This document shows, piece after piece, positions 33,917 to 41,527 of a stretch of 47,190 bases of DNA. Each line of letters starts with the position of its first letter. Position 1 is the first letter of the stretch. The notes beneath the pieces were generated by a model, which was given only the letters and a program-made list of their open reading frames with translations, had not been told where the DNA came from and did no database searches. The stretch is from Nanoarchaeum sp. GTDB taxonomy: Archaea > Nanobdellota > Nanobdellia > SCGC-AAA011-G17 > PNOQ01. The position numbers and the translations under genes are program-made. The stretch covers positions 1-47,190 of the forward strand of contig PNOQ01000009.1 in NCBI GenBank assembly GCA_013824915.1, in the 5' to 3' direction.

Positions 33917-34408
33917 ATGAAAAATAGAGATAGAACTAATAAAATTTGGTTTGGAATTATAATAATTTTTTTAATGGTTAGTAGTACGATTGGATTTATT
34001 TATGGTGGTGATTCAGAAGTAAAGAAAGTCAATGGTCAAAAATTCTATAAAGATGGTGGGATGTGGAAAACTTATATTGATAGTGTTGAATCTTATTGGG
34101 ATTTTACATATTTACCTAATGAATTAGGTTATGATACTAGCATATTTGATATAAATAGTAATAAAATTTATTTATACAGCGAAGATAATAAAACTACAGA
34201 CAAATTTAAGTTTATTTTATTGTATAAAAACATAAAAGGAGAAGTAGCGCTAGAAGAAAATTGTAATCTTGATAGTACAATGTTTGTTATAAACAGTGAG
34301 TTAACTAACGAAGCAACAGTAACTAAGAAAGATAATTGTATTTATTTAAATGGAAACCTTAATAAATTCGTTGATGGTCTCACATACAAGGTATTCGGGG
34401 TGTTATAA
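33917..34408 (+). CDS. Membrane-anchored small surface protein
   Basis: This 163-residue protein has one N-terminal hydrophobic helix (about 11-29) and a beta-rich, sequon-containing domain with two cysteines. It ends CIYLNGNLNKFVDGLTYKVFGVL, a tail related to that of the next gene. A TATA-like cttttttaatata region lies 20-30 nt upstream. It sits directly behind the S-layer gene and may interact with it. No family is recognised. Confidence 0.65.
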   Translation: MKNRDRTNKIWFGIIIIFLMVSSTIGFIYGGDSEVKKVNGQKFYKDGGMWKTYIDSVESYWDFTYLPNELGYDTSIFDINSNKIYLYSEDNKTTDKFKFILLYKNIKGEVALEENCNLDSTMFVINSELTNEATVTKKDNCIYLNGNLNKFVDGLTYKVFGVL

Positions 34409-35068
34409 TTGAAAAAAAGAATAATAATTTTGATGGTTGTATTGTTTTTGATAGCCTTCTCGCTACCTTTTATTAATAATCAATTAACAGGTAAATCTGT
34501 TTTAGAAGTAGGAATGTATAATTACACAAATTCAGATAATAAAACATTCAGTTTTGAGAAAGGATTTGTTGGTGAGAATGAACGACATATATTATACTAT
34601 GATAAATCGATTTGGATTAGTAAATCTTTGAAAAGTAAAGAAATTATAAAAATACCTTTTAGGTATAGTCCATTTGATTTAGAAAATATACATATGGATA
34701 ATGTAAAAGATGATATTCTAAACGCGGAAGTAATTTATGTTACAAGAGACTACAAACTAGACGAGTTAACTGAACAAAAAGATGGAGTGGCTATGCTAAC
34801 TTTGACTAGAGTTTTAGATGACTCAACTTCTCCGGATATTTATAAAATACCTACTAGTATGGCTATTACTGGGCCAGTTGAAGGTGTAGATTCACCTGTT
34901 ATAGGATGTGCTCAATCTAGCGTTGAAAGAAGAGTAATTGAATTAAGACAAGGTGACGAGAATAGAATTTACAAAGAAGGTGAGTGTATAGTCATGGAAT
35001 TTGTTACAGCTGATGATTCTATAAAAGTCGCTACAAAATTAACTTATCATATTTTAGGTATAATGTAG
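34409..35068 (+). CDS. Membrane-anchored surface protein, paralogue-like partner
   Basis: This 219-residue protein starts at TTG 34409, directly after the upstream stop, with a GGGGTG Shine-Dalgarno six bases earlier supporting that codon. It has an N-terminal helix (IIILMVVLFLIAFSLPF) and a soluble domain with two cysteines. It ends KLTYHILGIM, in the same pattern as LTYKVFGVL in the preceding protein, so the two may be diverged duplicates. The function is unknown. Confidence 0.65.
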   Translation: MKKRIIILMVVLFLIAFSLPFINNQLTGKSVLEVGMYNYTNSDNKTFSFEKGFVGENERHILYYDKSIWISKSLKSKEIIKIPFRYSPFDLENIHMDNVKDDILNAEVIYVTRDYKLDELTEQKDGVAMLTLTRVLDDSTSPDIYKIPTSMAITGPVEGVDSPVIGCAQSSVERRVIELRQGDENRIYKEGECIVMEFVTADDSIKVATKLTYHILGIM

Positions 35069-35073
35069 TTAAG

Positions 35074-35081
35074 TTTAAATA
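35074..35081 (+). promoter_or_regulatory. TATA box of tRNA-Ser
   Basis: tttaaata lies 27-34 nt upstream of the predicted mature 5' end of tRNA-Ser. Confidence 0.5.
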
Positions 35082-35107
35082 TAGTTATAATTCTTGGTTT
35101 TATATGC

Positions 35108-35222
35108 GCCGCGATCGCCTAATCTGGTATGGCACTGTTTCAGATGAAGTAATTGTCTCTGGAGTGTAAGCCTTGAAAGCCAGGCCCGAAAGGGCATCTG
35201 GGTTCAAATCCCAGCCGCGGCG
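35108..35222 (+). tRNA. tRNA-Ser (UGA) with 32-nt intron at position 29/30
   Basis: This is a type II tRNA with acceptor GCCGCGA/CCGCGGC and discriminator G. It has a D-arm GCC/GGC, a long variable arm GCCC-GAAA-GGGC and a T-arm CTGGG-TTCAAAT-CCCAG. The anticodon stem closes only if 35138-35169 is removed: CTG joins GC to give CTGGC/GCCAG around loop CTTGAAA (anticodon TGA, Ser). A bulge-helix-bulge fits exactly: 5' bulge TG^T, four pairs GCAC/GTGT (one G-U), 3' bulge AA^G, and an intron stem of six pairs. The mature length is 83 nt. Pair 7-66 is an A-C mismatch. CCA is not encoded. Confidence 0.88.
35138..35169 (+). other. tRNA intron, non-canonical (position 29/30)
   Basis: The 32-nt intron lies within the anticodon stem rather than at 37/38. 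Both cut sites fall between bases two and three of 3-nt bulges, the archaeal splicing-endonuclease rule. The intron's own stem pairs 35139-35144 with 35158-35163. Confidence 0.82.
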
Positions 35223-35225
35223 TAT

Positions 35226-35498
35226 TTATAATCCAAATGATTCTTCGAAGCTTTTCATTTCAATTATTTTTTGTGCTAGGCTACAACCCTTTTCAGTTAT
35301 TACAAAATATGTAGAATTTTTTTCTTCAACTTTTGTTATCATACCTTTTTCTATTAATTCTTCTAAATATGAATTCATCTGATTATACGAAAGATTAGCT
35401 TTATACATCAAATGAGTAGGCTTTATTTTACCGCCTTTTTTTTGAATTGAAATAATCATGTCATGAATTATATCAATTCTAGTTCTTTTTCTTTCCAT
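35226..35498 (-). CDS. Winged-helix DNA-binding protein
   Basis: This 90-residue protein has a single winged helix-turn-helix. A helix of about RIDIIHDMIISIQKKGGKIK comes first, then the recognition region THLMYKANLSYNQMNSYLEELIEKG and a beta-wing TYFVITEKGC. It resembles the archaeal HTH_45 family of small regulators. I use ATG 35498; the track's first codon (35507) is TTG. It overlaps the upstream 7TM gene by 20 nt, which suggests a regulator-sensor pair. It ends three bases from the convergent tRNA-Ser gene. Confidence 0.8.
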   Translation of the reverse strand: MERKRTRIDIIHDMIISIQKKGGKIKPTHLMYKANLSYNQMNSYLEELIEKGMITKVEEKNSTYFVITEKGCSLAQKIIEMKSFEESFGL

Positions 35499-36180
35499 AA
35501 TTAACAACTCTTCTTAATATTAAGAATAATAATAAATAACCTAATAATTGTACTATCTCGGCTAGTATGAAAAATACATTGTCGAGAGAAACAAACATAA
35601 ATAATATTTGACTTATAGCGATGCTACTGAATGCAAAACCTAAAACTTTTGTATGTGGATTACCATTTTCTGCGTATCTATCGAAATATAATATTGATAT
35701 TATAGTTAATAGCAAAAATGAAGTAATATGAAAAACATAATAGTTTAAATTACTAAAGTAAGTTGAAATTATTACAAAATAGGTTATTAAAAACATCATA
35801 GATTTTGCTTGTTTTTCTTGGTAAATACTATATAAGAAGTATAACCCCATTAGGTTTAGGAATACAAATAAAGTAAATGTTAAATCTGTAAACATATTAT
35901 AAGATCTTATTGTTTCTAATGTACTTGTAATTATTGTAGGCTTGCTCGTTCTTACAAACTCATGATAATATAAAGCTAGATTAGTTATTAATTTAAAAAA
36001 GAATGATGCACAAATCAATAAAAACGCGAATGAAATGTATTTATACTTCTTATTTCTGCCGCTTAAATTATAATATTTTAAACTCATCAAACTAATTGAA
36101 AATAGTACTAAGAAACTGAAAAAGTCTATAAATATAGATGGAAAATTAAACCACCCCGGACTATACTTTAAAGGTATCAT
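35479..36180 (-). CDS. Seven-helix membrane protein, possible sensor
   Basis: The protein has 233 residues from ATG 36180; the track's 36198 is TTG. The ATG is favoured because an AT-rich box (ctttttaag, 36203-36212) lies about 30 nt upstream. It is highly hydrophobic with about seven helices and short loops, and no catalytic motif. The overlap with the downstream winged-helix gene resembles known archaeal pairs of a 7TM membrane protein and a winged-helix regulator. A sensing role is inferred. Confidence 0.65.
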   Translation of the reverse strand: MIPLKYSPGWFNFPSIFIDFFSFLVLFSISLMSLKYYNLSGRNKKYKYISFAFLLICASFFFKLITNLALYYHEFVRTSKPTIITSTLETIRSYNMFTDLTFTLFVFLNLMGLYFLYSIYQEKQAKSMMFLITYFVIISTYFSNLNYYVFHITSFLLLTIISILYFDRYAENGNPHTKVLGFAFSSIAISQILFMFVSLDNVFFILAEIVQLLGYLLLFLILRRVVNYGKKKN

Positions 36181-36226
36181 TAAGTTTGGAGATATCAATA
36201 AACCTTAAAAAGCTTGTGAAAATCGA

Positions 36227-37702
36227 TTATTTAACAATAATAGCACTATCTATTGCGCCTTTTGCTAATTCTAATTTTTCTCTGTTTTCAGAGTATATAG
36301 TGAATAGTTTTTCTCCTCTTTTTACTTGTTCACTTACTTTTTTGTAGATATACAGACCTGCGCCTTTGTTAGATGGTGCACCAGCTAACCTAGCTATTTT
36401 AGCTATTCTTAGGTTATCTATATGTTCTATACTACCAGTTTTTTTACTTTTGTAGTCATATTTAAGTTTACCAATAACTATTTGTTCGGGTAAAATATTT
36501 GGATTGCCTTGTTGAGCTTTTATTATTTCTTTCATTTTTTTATATGCTTGGCCAGACTCTAATATTTCTCTTGCTGATGCTTTTGTGTTTGTTAATCTGA
36601 ATAATCTATCTGCCATCATAATCGCTTTTTCTTCTAAATCTTTTGGAGCTCCAGGTTCTCTTCTTAAAATGTATAAAACATCTCTTGCTTCTAAAGCTGG
36701 GCCTATACCGTTGCCTATTGGTTGCGAGCCATTTGTAAATATCACTCTTGTTTTTATTCCTAAAGCTCTTGCTATTTTTTCGAATTTTTTCTTAAGTTTT
36801 TTTCCATCTTTTTTGTTTGTTATTTTTGCGCCATGACCCACAGGAATATCTATTAATAAATGGGTTGAACCAACTGCAGCTTTCTTTGCAAGAATTGAAG
36901 CTATCATCAAACCAGAAGGATCTAATCTTAATGGATGTCTTACTTTTATTAATTTACTATCTGCGCTTGCAAGTTCCATTGCGCCTGCCCAGACCATACA
37001 ACCATTTGTTTTTTTGAGTATATTTTTTATTTCATCTACTGTGAAATCTACTTTAGCTAATACTTCCATCGTATCAGATGTTCCCGAAGGACTAGTTATA
37101 GATCTAGAACTAGTTTTTATCATTGTTAAACCAGCAGATGCAATTATAGGAGTAACAATCATAGTTGTTCTATTATTTGGGATTCCGCCAACACAATGTT
37201 TATCTGCAACTATTTTATTTTTTAACTTTATAGTTTTGCCTTCATTTGCAATTGCTTTTGTTAAGTATACTGTTTCTTTGTAAGTTAATCCTTTTTTGTA
37301 GCAACCTGCAACAAAATATGCTATTTCTATATCAGATAAACCATTAGATACTAAATCTTTAACTATGAACTCTATCTCTTTTTTTGATAATTCTTTTCCA
37401 TCTAATTTTTTTCTTATTGCTTCTACAGAAAATGGATTTTCAGAAGGATAAATACTAACTATTTTATGTTTTTTCGAATCTATGATTTTAGCTGTTTCTT
37501 CGAATAAACCTAAATAACCTGGTCTTACTTTAGTATTATCTTTTGTTATATCTAAAATTACATTTACAGTATTTACAGAATTATATTTTATTTTAATTCT
37601 ATCTAATGCATTTAAATCTAGTTTAGTAGCATCCTTTTCATTTATAACTGCAACTAGCGGACCACCAGTTGAAAATTTTACCTCTTTTGTTTTAAGCTGC
37701 AT
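36227..37702 (-). CDS. AMP phosphorylase (archaeal DeoA family)
   Basis: This 491-residue enzyme cleaves AMP (and CMP/UMP in some species) with phosphate to ribose 1,5-bisphosphate and the base. It has an N-terminal domain specific to the archaeal family. The thymidine-phosphorylase core has KHCVGGIPNNRTTMIVTPIIA, KTSSRSITSPSGTSDTMEVL and NGCMVWAGAMELASADSKLI, plus the C-terminal barrel (RIAKIARLAGAPSNKGAG). The start is ATG 37702; the track's extra ten residues lie in the overlapping permease gene. It supplies the first step of the RuBisCO-linked AMP pathway. Confidence 0.93.
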   Translation of the reverse strand: MQLKTKEVKFSTGGPLVAVINEKDATKLDLNALDRIKIKYNSVNTVNVILDITKDNTKVRPGYLGLFEETAKIIDSKKHKIVSIYPSENPFSVEAIRKKLDGKELSKKEIEFIVKDLVSNGLSDIEIAYFVAGCYKKGLTYKETVYLTKAIANEGKTIKLKNKIVADKHCVGGIPNNRTTMIVTPIIASAGLTMIKTSSRSITSPSGTSDTMEVLAKVDFTVDEIKNILKKTNGCMVWAGAMELASADSKLIKVRHPLRLDPSGLMIASILAKKAAVGSTHLLIDIPVGHGAKITNKKDGKKLKKKFEKIARALGIKTRVIFTNGSQPIGNGIGPALEARDVLYILRREPGAPKDLEEKAIMMADRLFRLTNTKASAREILESGQAYKKMKEIIKAQQGNPNILPEQIVIGKLKYDYKSKKTGSIEHIDNLRIAKIARLAGAPSNKGAGLYIYKKVSEQVKRGEKLFTIYSENREKLELAKGAIDSAIIVK

Positions 37703-38702
37703 TTTCTTCTTGATACAATCTATAAACTGCAAATAATATCGATAAGACTAAAGGACCAACAACTATTCCTGCTATTCCGAATAAACTTAAACCCCCTAAT
37801 GTACCAATCAAAACTACAATAGGATTAATATTGGAGTTTTTTTTCATTATTTGGAATTTTACTATATTATCTAAGTATGATGTGATTATTACTAGGAAAT
37901 ATATCAACAAGAAAATTCCTTCTGTTGTTTTTCCTATTAAACCTAAATATATCGCTGCTGGAACGTATATTAATGGTGGGGATAATATAGGTAAATATAC
38001 TGATAATGCTATTAAGAAAGACCATAAAACTGGGTTTGGAATTCCGAATAAATAAAATCCTATAAATGCTATAACTCCTTCTAATACAGCTATTATGAAT
38101 AGTACACTAATTATTGTTTTAATAACTCGTTTAATTTCTAAAAATAATTTATCTTCTACATCTTGTTTTAATGGAACTACTTTTTTTAAATTTCTAGATA
38201 TTTCTTTTCCATCTTTTAAGAAGAAAAACAACGAAAAGAAGAATATGAATAGTTGTAAAACTCCTTGCATTATTTGTTCTACTAAATCGGCACTATTTAG
38301 AACAAACTTCTCGGCTAGTACTTTGATTACTTCCCTTATATGCCTCTCAAAATTAATATTTAAACCAGTTATTTTTTGTAAATTATCTGAGAATTGTGTT
38401 AACTCTAATGAACTTGCTGAATTGTAAAGAGTTACTGTTTCTTGAAATAATTGATTAGCAAAATAGATTAAAGGAATAACGATAAGAATTAATATCAAAA
38501 ATATTAATATTAAACTAGTAATAATTGGTTGTTTTATCTTTTTATTTAATTTTTCATACAGTGGAAATGCTGCAACTGCTACGACTCCTGCTGCTAACAA
38601 AGGGGCTAGAAATGGTGCAGCTATTTTGTATGATACGTAAACTAGAATTAATACTGATACTATAACGATAAGCATAGAATATTTCTTTAGATTTTCGGCC
38701 AT
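37692..38702 (-). CDS. AI-2E family transporter (PerM/UPF0118)
   Basis: This 336-residue membrane protein has about eight helices. Helix pairs at each end flank a soluble, amphipathic region (about 60-150), and the C-terminal block NPIVVLIGTLGGLSLFGIAGIVVGPL is the family signature. Members export small molecules or exchange ions; the substrate here is unknown. It overlaps the AMP phosphorylase start by 11 nt. Its own TATA (38725-38732) lies 43 nt-scale downstream of the RuBisCO stop, so the pair can be expressed apart from RuBisCO. Confidence 0.88.
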   Translation of the reverse strand: MAENLKKYSMLIVIVSVLILVYVSYKIAAPFLAPLLAAGVVAVAAFPLYEKLNKKIKQPIITSLILIFLILILIVIPLIYFANQLFQETVTLYNSASSLELTQFSDNLQKITGLNINFERHIREVIKVLAEKFVLNSADLVEQIMQGVLQLFIFFFSLFFFLKDGKEISRNLKKVVPLKQDVEDKLFLEIKRVIKTIISVLFIIAVLEGVIAFIGFYLFGIPNPVLWSFLIALSVYLPILSPPLIYVPAAIYLGLIGKTTEGIFLLIYFLVIITSYLDNIVKFQIMKKNSNINPIVVLIGTLGGLSLFGIAGIVVGPLVLSILFAVYRLYQEENAA

Positions 38703-38724
38703 AATTTAAATACTGGTTGATATG

Positions 38725-38732
38725 TTTATAAA
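38725..38732 (-). promoter_or_regulatory. TATA box of permease-AMP phosphorylase pair
   Basis: The palindromic tttataaa has its upstream edge 30 nt before the permease ATG on the minus strand. Confidence 0.5.
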
Positions 38733-38745
38733 TATTATTATTTGT

Positions 38746-40035
38746 TTAAACTGGTTTAGAAGTTCCCCATTTAGAAAGTGCTAGTTTTAGTTCTGGGTTA
38801 GTTTGTGAATATTTTTCTAAAGAGATACTTTTTAGCTTTGCATCTATTGCTTGTCTTAGTGCAATTGCACCATATTTTGAACCTTGTGGATGGCCGTGAA
38901 TTCCTCCTCCAAGTTGAATAACAATGTCTTTTCCTAAAGTATCAATTATATAAGGCACCAAACCCGGATGTAAACCTCCCGAGGATACTGGGATAAGATC
39001 TTTTGTATTATACCAATTTTGTTCAAGAACATTTGATTTTGGCAAAGCTTTTATTTTTTGATCAACTATTTCTTTTCGGATATTTATTACTTCATCTTTT
39101 GTTCCGACTAACTTACCTATAACTGTGCCAATATGAATATTGTCTACGCCTATTAACCTTGATAGCTTTGCTAATGTTAACATCGACATACCGTGCCTTG
39201 GATTTCTGTCGAATGCTGCATGAAAAGCACGATGAGCATGAATTGCTTGTTTTAAATCTTGAGTTTCTTCTCTTAATGTTTGTAATCCAGACCAACCTAC
39301 AGTTAGGATATCACACATAACATATTTGAAATCATATTCTTTGCATATCTTTGCACGTTTTAACATCTCTTTTGTTTCTGCGCTAACATTAATGAAATAA
39401 TCTTTTTTTTCTCCAGTAATTTTTTCTGCTTGGTCTCTTGCCTTTGCAGCTGCTTTTACCCTATCCCCAAACTTATTGAAATTTTGGGAAGTTAAATTTT
39501 CATCATCTTTAGCAAAATCAACGCCACCAACCCAAGAATCAAATATTACTTTTGTGTGTTCTTTTGTTGTTAAGCCGACTTTTGGTTTGGGTACTGTGGC
39601 AATCATGGGCCTTTCTTTTACTCTCATATATTTTCTTATGCCTTCAATACCATATTGTGGCCCTCTAAACGATTTTATATATTCTTTTGAGAATTGAATA
39701 TCTTCTAATCTTAAATTGTTTAATGCTTTCATGCCAAAAATATTACCTGCTACAGAACTCATTAATTGTGGAACACTTCCAAGTTCAAATAATTCTATAG
39801 GATATGCGACTTTAACATAATTGCCATCAAATTCAAATGCTCTAGCTCTTATTTTTCTTATGTGTGATTTTAATGTACTTAATGTAGTCCAAGTACCATT
39901 TGAAGATTCAGCTGCTACTCTTCCAATAGCTTCTTTTTTAGAAATTCCTTTTGCTGGTTCTAATCTAAATAAAACTATAATGTCTGAACTATTTGGTTTG
40001 TATTTCAAATCCACAAAATCTAAATATTGACTCAT
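38746..40035 (-). CDS. rbcL: RuBisCO large subunit, archaeal form III type
   Basis: This 429-residue enzyme adds CO2 to ribulose 1,5-bisphosphate, giving two 3-phosphoglycerates. The active-site set is complete: VPKPKVGLT (catalytic Lys), GGVDFAKDDEN (carbamylated Lys with Asp and Glu), HAHRAFHAAF, loop 6 GTVIGKLVG, SSGGLHPG and GGGIHGHPQG. It is therefore a true RuBisCO, not a form IV protein. Length and context fit form III; the subtype cannot be set by eye. The ATG overlaps the HAD stop (ATGA), and GAGGTT upstream is its ribosome site. No small subunit or phosphoribulokinase gene is present. Confidence 0.95.
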   Translation of the reverse strand: MSQYLDFVDLKYKPNSSDIIVLFRLEPAKGISKKEAIGRVAAESSNGTWTTLSTLKSHIRKIRARAFEFDGNYVKVAYPIELFELGSVPQLMSSVAGNIFGMKALNNLRLEDIQFSKEYIKSFRGPQYGIEGIRKYMRVKERPMIATVPKPKVGLTTKEHTKVIFDSWVGGVDFAKDDENLTSQNFNKFGDRVKAAAKARDQAEKITGEKKDYFINVSAETKEMLKRAKICKEYDFKYVMCDILTVGWSGLQTLREETQDLKQAIHAHRAFHAAFDRNPRHGMSMLTLAKLSRLIGVDNIHIGTVIGKLVGTKDEVINIRKEIVDQKIKALPKSNVLEQNWYNTKDLIPVSSGGLHPGLVPYIIDTLGKDIVIQLGGGIHGHPQGSKYGAIALRQAIDAKLKSISLEKYSQTNPELKLALSKWGTSKPV

Positions 40036-40652
40036 AATAACCTCTTTATTTGACTGATTTCTTTAATTATGAAATCTGCCTTTTTTAAATCTTTCTTAGA
40101 AATCTTTGGTCCGGTTAAAACTATTATTGATTTTGTTTTTGCAGCTTTTGCTGTTTTTATGTCTTGAAGAGTGTCCCCCACTAAAAAGTTTACCTTTGAT
40201 TTTAATTTATGTTCAATTTTATGCACTCCAGTTGGGAACGGTTTTGGTTTGCTTACATCATTGTAACCCAAAATTATCTTAAAATATTTTTTATCTATTT
40301 TTGTTTGTTTTAAAATTTTATTTATCTTTTTATGTTGATTATTACTTAGCAAAGTTAATGTATGTTTTTTTGAAAGTTCTTTTAATAGTTTATTTGTATT
40401 TTTGAATGGTTTTATTTGATAAAATGTTTTTGAACGGATTTCTTCAAAATCTTTAATTATTTTTTTAATTTGACTATCTGTTAGTTTAGAATTAGTTTTT
40501 TTTACTATTTCTCTTGCCATTAAACCCCAATGTTTTTTTAATTCTTTGTTTGATATTTTTACTTTATTTTTTTTAAAAGATTCTTGAAAAGAATTTAATA
40601 TCCATGACTCTGTGTTAACTAAAGTTCCATCTAGATCAAAACATATTATCAT
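40032..40652 (-). CDS. HAD-family phosphatase, possible phosphoglycolate phosphatase
   Basis: This 206-residue protein has all HAD motifs: FDLDGTLVNTES (nucleophile Asp and acid Asp), LLSNN (Thr/Ser), KPKPFP (Lys) and GDTLQDIKTAKAA (metal Asp). The helical C1-type cap (about 15-85) suits phosphoglycolate phosphatase or a related sugar phosphatase. I use ATG 40652, which overlaps the isomerase stop by ATGA; the TTG at 40661 is possible. Being fused by overlaps between isomerase and RuBisCO, it may clear 2-phosphoglycolate or act on a pathway sugar phosphate. Confidence 0.85.
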   Translation of the reverse strand: MIICFDLDGTLVNTESWILNSFQESFKKNKVKISNKELKKHWGLMAREIVKKTNSKLTDSQIKKIIKDFEEIRSKTFYQIKPFKNTNKLLKELSKKHTLTLLSNNQHKKINKILKQTKIDKKYFKIILGYNDVSKPKPFPTGVHKIEHKLKSKVNFLVGDTLQDIKTAKAAKTKSIIVLTGPKISKKDLKKADFIIKEISQIKRLL

Positions 40653-41449
40653 TTTATCCAAGGATATTCTTTTTTAACTGTCTTAATAAATCTCTTTGGA
40701 GATAAAATTCCTAATTCTGAACAAATCGCCTTTATATTTTCCTTAGGTATTTTTTCGAATGCGGGATTTTTAATTTCTATACGTCTATTACTAATATTCC
40801 AGACTTCTTTTGGATCTCTTTGTTCTACTTCTAATTGTTTTGGATAATATTTCCAAGAATTTGAGATTATGTATAATTTCTTTTTATGTTTTTTTGCTAA
40901 TTCTGATATCCCATAGCTTCCTATCTTGTTGTATACATCTCCATTATGGTTGATTAAATCTGAACCTAAAAATATTATGTCTGATTTTTTTATTGCTTGA
41001 TCGGCTGCAGAATCTACAAAGTGAGTAACTTTTATTTTATACTTTGCAAGTTCTTTTGCTGTTCTTCTACCTTGATATAACGGTCGAGTCTCTGTATTAT
41101 GTACTTGAAAATTTGTGTGCTTCTTTGCTAGTTTTAGTGATTTTGTTACAGAATTTGAATGGCAATGGGTGAATACAATGTAATCTCTTTTTATTAATTT
41201 GGAAGAATTTATTTCTGTTTTTTGATTTATGTTAACAAAATAATTGTGTGCGATTTGTGGTGAAGTTTTTTGTGCAAATTTTATTATATTTCTTAAGCAT
41301 GGTTCTGTTGGTCTTGCATTGATTAATTGTTTTACTGAATCTGAATCATTTTTTATAGAATATGCTTTTAATCCCGCAAAAGCTATATCTCGTGCGCCTT
41401 GAATTTTTAAATTCTTTATATCCCTTACAATCTTATCAAAATCACCCAT
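40649..41449 (-). CDS. Ribose-1,5-bisphosphate isomerase
   Basis: This 266-residue member of the eIF2B/MtnA superfamily converts ribose 1,5-bisphosphate to ribulose 1,5-bisphosphate. The signature blocks are RPTEPCLRN, FTHCHSNSV (catalytic Cys), ETRPLYQGRRTAKEL and GSDLINHNGDVYNKIGSY (catalytic Asp). This pattern separates it from plain eIF2B subunits. It heads the minus-strand operon isomerase-HAD-RuBisCO, with a TATA box about 32 nt upstream and a leaderless ATG. Confidence 0.93.
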   Translation of the reverse strand: MGDFDKIVRDIKNLKIQGARDIAFAGLKAYSIKNDSDSVKQLINARPTEPCLRNIIKFAQKTSPQIAHNYFVNINQKTEINSSKLIKRDYIVFTHCHSNSVTKSLKLAKKHTNFQVHNTETRPLYQGRRTAKELAKYKIKVTHFVDSAADQAIKKSDIIFLGSDLINHNGDVYNKIGSYGISELAKKHKKKLYIISNSWKYYPKQLEVEQRDPKEVWNISNRRIEIKNPAFEKIPKENIKAICSELGILSPKRFIKTVKKEYPWIK

Positions 41450-41473
41450 TTAGTTAAAATTTTGATTTTGTAT

Positions 41474-41481
41474 TATTTAAA
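41474..41481 (-). promoter_or_regulatory. TATA box of the isomerase-HAD-RuBisCO operon
   Basis: The minus-strand tttaaata has its upstream edge 32 nt before the isomerase ATG. Confidence 0.55.
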
Positions 41482-41527
41482 GTTTACCAATTTTTTGTAA
41501 TATTTAATCAAAAATATCCTTCGTGAT

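Noticed and set aside
35159-35165. Anticodon GGA in loop CTGGAGT as the tRNA-Ser anticodon
   Set aside because: The flanking bases (TGTCT and GTAAG) do not form a stem, whereas removing the intron gives a perfect 5-bp stem around CTTGAAA with anticodon TGA.
35173-35382. 69-aa plus-strand ORF
   Set aside because: It lies across the 3' half of tRNA-Ser and antisense to the winged-helix gene, with no family features.
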